In this document: positions 55,122-64,000 of the stretch, piece by piece
How positions within the stretch are numbered: the first letter of the stretch is position 1
Layout: every line of letters begins with the position of its first letter
Position numbers and translations under genes: made by a program
Notes under the pieces: model-generated
Told to the model about the DNA's origin: nothing
Databases searched by the model: none
What the model saw: the letters and a program-made list of their open reading frames with translations, nothing else
Source: Pelomyxa schiedti
Lineage: Eukaryota; Evosea; Pelobiontida; Pelomyxidae
Assembly: GCA_020536535.1 (NCBI GenBank)
Contig: JAHLWZ010000406.1
Location: 2,105-66,104 of the forward strand
Direction of reading: 5' to 3'
DNA: 64,000 nt

Positions 55122-58100
55122 TTAGTACGATTTGTTGTAGCCTTGGCGGTTTTGTGTCATTGGGGGCAGAGAAGAGCCAATGTTTTGCTGTGATGGGGAT
55201 TCACATGGGGACTCCTGTGATGGGCTGTTTTGCTGTGGGCTTGGTGGAGCCGCCGTGGAAGTTGTGGTTGTTGATGTTGTTGCGATGGGAATCATGGACC
55301 TGAATGTGGACCTGGGAAGTTCTTCATAGCCAGGCGTGCGGGCCTCTTGCTTCTCGGTGAAGAATTCTTGGAGGATTTCCTCCTTGCAAAGCGTTATTAT
55401 TTATTATCATTGGTTGTATGATTACCTTGGGTATTCTGCTAACTTGCACTTTGCCGGTAAAATCACTTTTGTATTGGAGTAGAGTCCTTACATTGTCTAC
55501 CTCATGTAGAAAATCTACAAGAGTTCGTTTGTTGCCTGCGCTATCTATGTCTTTTACCAAGGAATGGTGAACTTCACCCTACAATTTCGGTGAATGACAA
55601 ACGAGAATTGAAGGGGAAACCTGATATACATAAGCAGTGGCGTATTTTCCGGGGAATCTATCACTGAATCGAATCACAAAAGAACCTTCTTCATGGCTGG
55701 CTAGGAGCGCGTCACAATCAACCTTGGATATGAATCCATAGATGTATCCTTTCACCCACATAGGACACATATTCTTTTGGTGTCTGACTTTCTCGAGACC
55801 AGGCCCAAACCACTCCCAGAAGCGGTCGAAGGCAGGTAAATTTACAATCTTGCTTTGTTCAAATTTGAGATTGCTGAGGTAATCGAAGTCTTTCAGTGTA
55901 AGAGGGCGGGTAGGAAATTCACTGTGTTGTCTTGTAGCAGCCTAACAAACTTAAATGAAAAGTGACTTTAAATGAGGAAGGAACCAGGTAATAGGTCTGA
56001 AGGGTGTTTGCAAAACGTGCCCAAGAAATTTCCATCATCTCTCCGAATGAGTCCATTTTGAGGAGAATACCTTCAGAATCTCTCCACTGAATGGAATTTG
56101 TCGTGATTATAAATGGCCTGGATTGATTACTTTCGACAAGCCTAACCCCAGGTTGCTTCAAGACAGGCATTTAGAAGTGGTTTGAGGTACTAAAAGACAT
56201 ACAGCAAGGGCGGGATTGTGACACTTCATTGGTGCATGCTTAATATTTACATGTAATCTCAGTGTAACAGGTTTCTTGTTAGTCCCTATAGGAAAACGCA
56301 AGTGCAATCTGACCTGGATATGTTTAGTGTCTTCCTGCCTGAAGGAAACCTACCTTTCCTTCATTGTCAAGATCCTCTGTAGCGTTTTCAAGATAGGGTC
56401 CAGTTGGCTTTCCATTCTTTTTAGCGGTAGAGTGGTATTGCACAATGTCGGCAGTGACACGACCCATAGATCTGCCATTGAAAAAAAGATGAGCATGATG
56501 GAAGGAACCTAGGGAAAAAAAAAAACCTAATTTCAATTCTGGATGGAAGAAGAAGCTGTGCCTCAACTGGTACCATTTGACCTTTTACAATGGAACGAGA
56601 GAATGGTTGTTCTGTTATCATAAGGGCTGCTGGGCTAACACTTTATAAGAATAGAGTTTTCCAGAAACACAAAAGATATACCAGGGTATCGAATCCGGTC
56701 TCACATAATGCATCAATTCAAGCTGATACAAATCAAGTTGTTTCATGCATTTTTGTAGTTGCTAGAGGGACATAAAAATCTTCTTTTAGGGATCTTGTGA
56801 ATGTACCAATTCCAATTTTTTTGTATGGAATACTTCGCCAGGTGAAAGAACAATCTCGTCAAATATGCGCATAAGAGTGGCATGTTCCTGAAGCATGGCA
56901 TCATAAAGTTCTTTGTGCTGTCGGGAAAGTGTCTCAAGATTCTAAATGTGAGAGTGAGAACTTTTTTGTGGGGAAAAGATACAGTACCGAAGCACATTCA
57001 ATTGGAGGAAGATCTAGAACATGTTTTTGGGTTGTTTTTATGTGCTCAAGTGTAAGAGAGTAGAGTTTCACTTTGCCAGCAATAGTGTTAAGAACCTTTT
57101 GCCAGTTAAGGAAAATAAATAAATAAAAGTGTTGACCTGTTGGACAGCACTGGTAACAGGTTGAAAGGGCAGAGTTGCCGAAAAGTCTGAAGTTTTGGGA
57201 GTGGAAGCCGAAGCTCCAGGGTCAGCTGACGGCTCAGGAGTTCGGGCAGAGAAGTTTCCACTAGTTTTCAGAGGGTTCGTGGGAGGAGTCGGTGGGGGAG
57301 TTGGTTGTGGGGGACTGGGTGGGCGCGAACCCTATATTTGTTTTTCAAGGCATTAGTATCAAATGTATTTCAGAGAGATGATGAAAAAGCCTACAGGCAT
57401 TTGGGGGTTTCCAGACATCATTGCCAGAAGAGATTGGGCAGCTTGGGTATTCCCCATTTGGTGCGGAGACTGTTGTTGCATTGCAAGCCCGTAGTTGAAT
57501 AGCTGTTGTTGTTGTTGAACTTGTTGCTGCTGAGTTTGTTGCTGGAGAACCTTAATTTGTTGAATAAGGCAAAAGAAAAAAAAAGAATTATTTCACATAC
57601 TTGGGCAATGGATGCAAAGTGAGGTGGCAGTGCGAGCTGCTGTTGTTGGAGCATTTGTGAGTACTGTTGGAGGCGATGTACATTCCCTGGTAAATTCATT
57701 TGAGAAGAGAATGCTGCAGCGGCGACAGCCGCAGCCGCTGATGCATTGGCAGATCCAACACTGGGGTCTACTACTGGGGGGATTGGAATTTCAAATTCAG
57801 GAACAGCCCCTGTGCCATCTTTTCTTTATTTCGAGTCAGTAACGAAAAGGATACAGGAAAAGGTGACCAAGTACCATAAAAACAACAGAAATAAACGAAT
57901 TTGGGGGGAAAAGAAAAAGAAAAATAAAAATAAATCCCAAAAAAAAAAAAAGAGTAAATACAAGCAAAATAAACCCACAACTTACCCAAAGAAAACCTCT
58001 TCAGGGAGAAGACCGAGACCAGGGTCTCCTCCCCCACCTCGTTGTTGTTGTTGCTGTGTTTGTTGTAACGCCCCTTGGTTCCTCTGCACGACACCTGCTC

Positions 58101-58410
58101 CTCCGCCGCGAATCGGCACAGAGTTCGGCTCGTCCGAACCGTTGTCGTCGCCCTCTCCGCCCCCGTCGTCGTCTTCCTCGGGATTATGGGATGCCGACGA
58201 CGCGGAGGTTGTTGGCGGGGCCGAGTTCTGCGGCGAGCCGACGAGGCCCAGGACGGACCAGTCGGCCGCGCCGCCCCCGCGAGAGCCGACGTTGCCGACG
58301 ACGCGATCGTGACGCGGACGTTTGGATGTGGACGGTTGGGGGGCTTCTTCGGCCGCGGCGGAAGGCGCGAAATTGGATTGTGGGAACGCTCCACCGTTCG
58401 TTGCACTCAT
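55122..58410 (-). CDS. STAT-family transcription factor
   Basis: STATs are phosphorylated on a C-terminal Tyr, dimerise through SH2 domains and bind DNA. ATG 58410 starts a GC-rich exon (acidic, Gly and Gln runs), followed by Ala- and Gln-rich exons (about 57800-57400) and a Pro/Thr stretch. Helical exons (VLNTIAGKVKLYSLTLEHIK, LETLSRQHKELYDAMLQEH) form the four-helix region. The DNA-binding part includes FFSNGRSMGRVTADIVQYH (about 56435-56490) and a linker FPTRPLTLKDFDYLSNLKFE (about 55870-55920). WFGPGLEKVRHQKNM leads to the SH2 domain: WVKGYIYGFISKVDCDALL and GSFVIRFSDRFPGKYATAYVY (about 55620-55760), with the phosphotyrosine-binding Arg in IRFSD. A C-terminal PGYEELPR at about 55325-55345 is the likely phosphorylated Tyr. 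Stop at 55122. Introns are short. Confidence 0.88.
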
Positions 58411-58876
58411 TGTTTTTAGGCTTTGATACCGCGAAGGGCGGGTTCTGTTTTTTTGGTTTAGGCGTTTGGCGGCCCGTTCGTTTTCAGGTGCGTTGTTTTT
58501 TCCTCTTTGTCATTAGGTGGTTTTCCTGTTCAGAAAAGAGTTATCCTGATCGTGATGGGAATGAACCTTGCATCTCGCTATCCTCTGAACACGCCAATCC
58601 CCGATGATTTCAAGTCTCAACAGCTCTCTGCCCTTGGCCCGTAGGGTCCAATTCGAGCCGCTGTTGCTTTTTCCTGTGGAAACTTCCACAGGATTGATCT
58701 CCAGCAGTTTCTCTAAACTGGGACTCTCAAAGGATGCCCAAGGGGTTTTGTTCACCCATTAGCGGGGTCTCCTGGGCCAATCTCTGTGCCTCAAATTCAG
58801 CACTCTCGTTTGGAAGTCCGATCAGCGCACCTCAATTCCAGGAAGGGGGAAAAAAAAACCGGAGAAAAGACCGGTA
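58411..58876. other. 466-bp divergent intergenic region between STAT and the FYVE-RhoGEF gene
   Basis: It should hold both promoters and 5' UTRs. Short frames cross it on both strands without family support. I see no clear TATA box. Confidence 0.4.
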
Positions 58877-61759
58877 ATGGCTGGTCTTTCGCGCAGTTGT
58901 TCGTGGACGAGTGCGCACAGGGCACCCCCTACATCGGCCTCTCGTGAGTCAGTCGACTTGGGAAGGTGTCCCATTTTTCCCCTTTTTTTTTCCTTTTTTT
59001 TCCTTTTTTTTTCCCCCTTTTTGTGGCAAAGGCAGGTGGGTAGTGCCTTTGTTTCATTCTCAACTGGTGTATTTCAGTGACAAGCATAAACTGTTTTTGG
59101 GAAGAAAGAGGACGGAAGACAGCCCGCGGGGATCGAGGGAAATAAGCACATCACCGCATCGTGTGATTGCCGTGGTTAAGGATGGAACGGTCAAAAAGAC
59201 TGTTGATGTTGGCGGGGGGGCCGTGATATCAATATCTGTGTGGCAGGTCTGTTGTTGTCAGAAAGCCATCAGGAAGTACCTTCAAAGAAGTGTGTTTTTC
59301 TTGTTCAAAGTGCTGCTTGGACTTATTCTTCCTAACTACTTGCCCAGAAAAGCATAAGAAATTCAGGCTTGCAGCTATTCAGGAAATTTTAACAACAGAG
59401 CAAATATATGTCGACATGATAGACTTTCTTATTCAAGTACGCTGCCTTTTTTTTGATTTGTGCTTAGGCTGCACCAGAAATATGTTATTCCTATTACTGA
59501 ATCCTCGAATTCCAGTGCCCCTTTGATGACACCAAAACAAGTCAGCCTCATCTTTTCAAACATCACAAGTATTTTGAACATAAACCAGGTCTGGGGAAAA
59601 AAAACCTTCTTCCTTTAAGTAACGTAGTCAAGATACTATTAAAACAGCTATCTGCTCGGATATCGAACTGGAGTGACAGTTCGTGTATTGGTGACATTTT
59701 CTGTGAGCTGGTATCTGCTTTCCTTGTTCTTTTCTGGTGTCCAAGTTTTAAGCGAAAAGGCTCCATTTTTGAAAATTTACACACTCTATTGTGGCAATTA
59801 TACAAAAGCAAGCACGATTCTCTCCGTCCTTTCAACTAAATCTGATCCTCTTGATACATTTCTCAAGGTTCGACATCGCACAAAAGTATTTTCACCCAAA
59901 CCCAAAACAGACAGCAGCTTCCTACTCAGATGAATTGGACAAATCTCTCCCCTCTCTTCTCGTTGCTCCAATTCAAAGATTACCTGTAATTTTTCCGCCC
60001 CTTTCGTATTGTTATTTATACTGAATTAGAGATACCAGCTGATGCTGAGGGTTACTCTCTTAGTACTGGCTTGTTTCTCATTTCATTAGGAAGTCTTGAA
60101 ATTCACTGAAGAAAGTCATGTTGACTACAAAAACATTTCTGAGGCATTAGAGAAGATTGCTGATATCAATTCACTCGTTAACGAATCCATACGGGACATG
60201 GAGGAGTTTGAAAAGATATTGGCTTTACAAAAGCAGTTCATTGGATACTGCCCTGTGTGTACTTTTCTAAGGTTTTCCTCCAAGGTAATCCCGCCTTAAG
60301 CCACTAGTTGCGCCACATAGGAAGCTACTGAAGACGGGAGTACTCCTTAAAGTGTGCAGAAAACGGGACAAACCAAGAGTGTTTTTCCTTTTTTCCGATT
60401 GCTTGGTAGAATTATCCTCAAGTCACAAGTCCTAATTCCCACTCAGATTTATGCTGTCAAAGTCGAAGCAGTGAACGGTTATCGTCACCACTTTCTTTTG
60501 AATTTGCATAATGCACAGCTCAAGTCCCTACCAGATACTTCTAGTACTCAACCACCAGACTTAACGTTCAGCTAACCGATTTAGAAACTCGATATTCCTT
60601 CCAGATCCTAAGTAAACAGAAATCTTTTACTGTATGTGCCAAAGATGAAGAGGAAAAGGAGCAGTGGACTTCGGAGATTCAGGCGACAATCGCAAATTTG
60701 AAATCTGTGCATGCTTCAAGACAGCATGCTCAAGGTAGTTACAAGTGTCAATTGCCTTCTTCCTTGTATTTATGTCGAGCAAAGAGGTATCTGGCAATTC
60801 CCAAGCCCCAGTTTGGATTCCGGATAGCGAAGCTGAAACATGCATGCAGTGTGGATCCAAGTTTACACTGTTATTTCGAAGGGTATGTTCTTTCTGAGTT
60901 CTCCCTTTTCTTAGAAAATTTTTCAACATAGCACCACTGCAGACAATGTGGTGAGTTTATTTTTTCCTGTTTTTCTTGCAGTTAGACTTACTTTTCACAA
61001 GGGCAAATAGTGTGCAGTGACTGCACACAAAATAGGTTTTTCTTCGAATCTCTGCATGAATATGCTCGGGTTTGTGCCGCGTGTTACAAAACTCTCACTC
61101 GAAACAGTGGTATTGTTCACCTTTCCCTCCAGTGCACCTTGTTTATTAATACAATGTAGACGATGCTACAAATTTGAAATCAAGTACGGTTTTTTTGTTG
61201 TATTTGTGTTTTGTTTATCTTGTTTACACTAGGTGCTCCATTGACTGCCGGCACTGGATGGCAATCCAGTAAACGTGAGTTTACAGGTTGTGACTGTAAT
61301 GGGAGGAACTTATCTAAGAATCAACACAGCCAAAACGGACTCTTTTATTGGAGCCAGGTTCTCTCCACAGCACGCGGAAAACGCTACTACCACGGACAAT
61401 CCGAGCCTCAATCCCCGTCAATCCAGAGTGACACTCGAGCAAATGCGGGACTATCTAATGCTCCAGACTGACCTTCAACTGCTACAACAAAACCTTACTG
61501 AAAGTGACATGCGGGAAATACAGGCCGAATTGCACACCAACCAAACATCCACATCGGCATCCGAGCAGGCATCATTTGTTCCAGCCAAGGTATAGCCCCG
61601 CTCGCCCCTTCACTCACATTCCCACAATTCACACAGGTGTCGGCGGCAACAACAAACAACCGCGGCCGGACTGAACTCGCACTGAGAGGAGCATCCAGTC
61701 CCCACCCAGCTTCCGAAGATACTCCCACCACCCCCACAACACTAGAATCATCCTCCTAA
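58877..61759 (+). CDS. RhoGEF-PH-FYVE protein (FGD-like)
   Basis: This combination exchanges GTP on Rho-family GTPases at PI3P- or phosphoinositide-rich membranes. ATG 58877 begins MAGLSRSCSW. The first intron holds three T8-9 runs spaced by CC. The DH domain starts KFRLAAIQEILTTEQIYVDM (about 59358-59420); its hallmark is LLVAPIQRLPRY (about 59960-60036, intron-split). A PH region spans about 60350-60710. The FYVE finger is complete after splicing: APVWIPDSEAETCMQCGSKF (about 60803-60865), RRHHCRQCG, IVCSDC (about 61004-61025) and YARVCAACYKTL (about 61062-61095). The intron between HHCRQCG and IVCSDC ends at ACAAG about 60999. A further region and a Ser/Thr/Pro-rich tail end at TAA 61759. 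About twelve introns of roughly 45-60 nt. Confidence 0.85.
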
Positions 61760-61921
61760 AATGACCCCAAGCCAAAAGGGTGTCCCTTTGTATTCATAAT
61801 CCAAATCATTTTTTCTCTTTCGCCATCAATCACTCCCGCTCCATCCCACCCGAAGTTCTAAGAGAGCCGAGCGAGGAGGCACATCGAGAGACGAGACGAG
61901 ACAGGACAGGGACAGGAGAGG

Positions 61922-63233
61922 ATGGGGGACTACGGCTCGGGGATTGGCGAGGGGGAGGGGGAGGGGGAGGGGATGCTGGGGGAGAGCAGCAGCGGCGGGA
62001 GCGCGGGCGGGGGGGCGCAGGCGAGCCCAAACACGCCACTGCTGGACCCCATGAGGGCTGCTGCGAGAGGCTCTAGGGGGATCAACAGAAAATCTGTTTT
62101 CACGTGAGTGTTCTCTGTGTCCTCACTTGTTCTAGTGACAGAGCCAATAAAACCCTTTGATTTTATTTATTTAGTTTTTTTTTTTCCCCATTAATGCAAC
62201 TAATGTCATTATAACACACCAAGACATTTGGCACAGCACACAACAACAACAACAACAAAAAAAAAAATACTCACAAATACTCACAAACACACACCCACAA
62301 AAAAATAATAATTCCTGATGGTTTTGATAGGAGAGTGTCATTTTGGGTCGGCGCAGCATCTGCTCTTATTGGTCTTGGACTTGTTATCTTTGGAAGCACA
62401 ACTCCATCTTCTTACGTACCTCTATTTGGACCATCAAATAATGACCTGAGCACATACACACCATCCGGGGGTGGGGAGGACCGACCCCTTACTGGAATAA
62501 TCACATCCACCCCGGCTATTGTTACGGGTTGGTTGGCACCTTTAGATGACAATGTATACAAGTGGACTCTACCTGCGGAATTAAATTCTTCTGCTCTACA
62601 AATGCATGTTATACATCTATTTCCTCTTAACATCACCTCTAACCCCTTTTCATATTATTATCTCAGTGGATTTTGTGTTGAGGGCCCTGTAATGGTGTCT
62701 GTCAAGAAGGGGAGCATTCCAGAAAGTGGGGAAAGTCGAGCCCTGTCATTTGCCAGCTGGGACTTTGAATGTGCGTCAACTCAGAACAAACTTAGCTATT
62801 TTCAGTGCGATATGCCAGAGGAGGCCGACGAGAAATGGCACTTCTACATAGAGTTCTACAACTTTCAGTCAGAACTTGCAGTAAACTACACAGCTTCTAT
62901 TCAACCATGTGGGTTGTCCTCTGTCTTATTGTAGTCTTCGTGTGAGCAAGTCACTCACTTGTACACCATTATTTAATCTTTTGTTTTACTTTACCCACCT
63001 TATGATCATGTTTGTATTGTACCATTTCTCCTCTGTTTCCTAATTCCATTACAGCTGTTGATATGGCATACTGCCAAGGGTACTATCTGATTGGAGATCA
63101 ACTGAAGGTTTTCCTCCTAATACTTGCATTCTGTTCCGCTGGGACCTTCCTACTTGTTCTAGCTGTAGTTATTGAATTCTATTGGCTTCTCACCAATGCA
63201 ACATTCCGTGCTGACACCCACTCTTTCACTTAG
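61922..63233 (+). CDS. Two-pass membrane protein with a glycosylated loop, family unknown
   Basis: Exon one (61922-62103) is GC-rich and codes a Gly/Glu/Ser-rich N-terminus with PNTPLLDP, a possible dileucine sorting signal. A 227-nt intron contains CA-rich repeats. Exon two from 62331 holds a first membrane helix SFWVGAASALIGLGLVIFGS, then about 170 residues with several N-x-S/T sites (NSS, NITS, NYTAS) and paired Cys, as expected for a luminal or extracellular domain. After an intron at about 62909-63053 the last exon holds a second helix VFLLILAFCSAGTFLLVLAV and a short tail to TAG 63233. Both ends would face the cytosol. I recognise no named family. Confidence 0.7.
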
Positions 63234-63324
63234 TAAATTCACACATTTGTACTTGTAAAAAAAAAAAAGAACTGGCATGACCCATAGTTCTCTTTCTTAT
63301 TGCCTGATGATACAACCAGCCTTT

Positions 63325-64000
63325 TTACAAAGATTTGGCCGTCTCCAATACAAATTCCAGTTCACCATAGATTTCAAAGCCTGAGAGGAACAGTTTGTTG
63401 TTCCCGTTGGAACAAGGGCCGGTCATCACAACGCGGAAAATGCTGAAGCCACCAGCATTACGGGATATGTCCCATGATCCCACGCCATGCGGTTCACACA
63501 GAGTTCTATCCCTTAGGTGCGAAGCAATTATGGTCCAACTCTCACCGTCGCGGCTGGCCCTCAGCTCCCACAATCGCAGGAAATTGGATGCGTTGCAGTC
63601 ATGCCGGAGCGAGTACTTTGTGGGCCTGACGAATGCCCCGCAGGGCCTGAGGTCGATCTGCCACCAGCTGCTCGCGGAACTGCCGGTCTGATTGCCGAAT
63701 TGCCAGTTTCGGCTAAGTACATTTTCCGGGGAGCCGGTGCCGGTTCGGGACCACGAGGCTTGAACAAGTCCAAGAGTGTGAGGATTCTGGAATGTTGATT
63801 GGTGCCTGTATTTAGTTCCAAGGTAGTATATAATGCCCGCGGTGTCCCAGTCCGAAATGAATTTGAATTGCAGGGCTGTGTGGTTTTTAGTTGACAGTAT
63901 AAGTACACTGCTTGCTTGTTTTGTTTAGGGGATAGACGACTTGCCTGAAGGAGTTGCAAATGTGTATTCTGGGCTGCATGTCCCATGAAAATCAGAGTAC
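63325..64000 (-). CDS. 3' part of a gene with an F5/8-type-C/HECTD1-like discoidin domain (5' end outside window)
   Basis: Reading the minus strand from the window edge, the frame gives YSDFHGTCSPEYTFATPS, then after a proposed GC-AG intron (about 63874-63945) a discoidin-like domain. It has FISDWDTAGIIYYLGT, NPHTLGLVQASWS, GSPENVLSRNW, SSWWQIDLRPCGAFVRPTKY, SLRHDCNASNFLRLWELRAS, DGESWTII, WDISRNAGGFSIFRVVMTGP and LFLSGFEIYGELEF. This order matches the galactose-binding-like domain seen in HECTD1-type ubiquitin ligases and some BTB and TPR proteins, often as a YLGT...SGFEIYG unit. The stop is at 63325. N-terminal domains are missing, so the protein class cannot be set. Confidence 0.75.

Overview
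This window reads as gene-dense nuclear DNA of a unicellular eukaryote. Nearly every gene is broken by short spliceosomal introns, mostly 42-60 nt with GT-AG ends, and intergenic gaps are often 10-300 bp. The gene content includes a STAT transcription factor, caspase domains, CDK8, TAF5, U1-C, a SIRT6/7-type sirtuin, two Dbl-type RhoGEFs (one with a FYVE finger) and a lysosomal-type acid lipase. STAT genes are known from animals and their relatives and from Amoebozoa such as Dictyostelium, so an amoebozoan or another amorphean protist is my best inference. Many genes open with a GC-rich, low-complexity first exon (Ser, Gly, Gln, Ala or Pro runs) and continue in AT-richer sequence. Exon joins were read by eye from reading frame, GT-AG borders and family similarity. 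They have not been tested against RNA.

Layout. 0-5 kb: the 3' end of a gene with a CaaX-like tail, a secreted protein with an internal duplication, and on the minus strand a secreted TIM-barrel glycosidase-like enzyme. 5-10 kb: a carboxylate-reductase-type enzyme (adenylation, carrier, reductase) with an N-terminal extension carrying a ZZ-like zinc finger. 10-14 kb: an ADP-ribosyltransferase gene of the AB-toxin fold on the minus strand, whose C-terminal module is tandemly duplicated. 14-23 kb: a TPR protein, U1-C, CDK8, a C2 plus LURP-like protein and a nitrilase-family amidase.

23-38.5 kb is the most striking part. A minus-strand gene of about 2,050 codons joins a dynamin-like P-loop GTPase, a protein-kinase domain, a zinc-phospholipase-C-like helical domain, a beta-rich region, a starch-binding-like beta-sandwich and two tandem caspase domains. 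Divergent from it lies an acid lipase, and next to that a second dynamin-like GTPase (SLIP-GC type) with a ZZ finger and a C-terminal SAM domain. Both GTPases have an intron at the same codon and phase of the P-loop, which points to common ancestry. I infer a cell-autonomous defence or cell-death locus, but no experiment supports that yet.

38.5-64 kb: an F-box/Kelch-like gene, a degenerate DEAD-box helicase-like gene, the sirtuin, a small uncertain gene, a degenerate GCATTTGGAGC repeat, TAF5, an armadillo-RhoGEF-PH protein, an uncharacterised protein with a 21-bp coiled-coil repeat, STAT, a RhoGEF-PH-FYVE protein, a two-pass membrane protein, and the 3' part of a gene with an F5/8-type-C/HECTD1-like discoidin domain. 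I found no rRNA, tRNA or CRISPR array.
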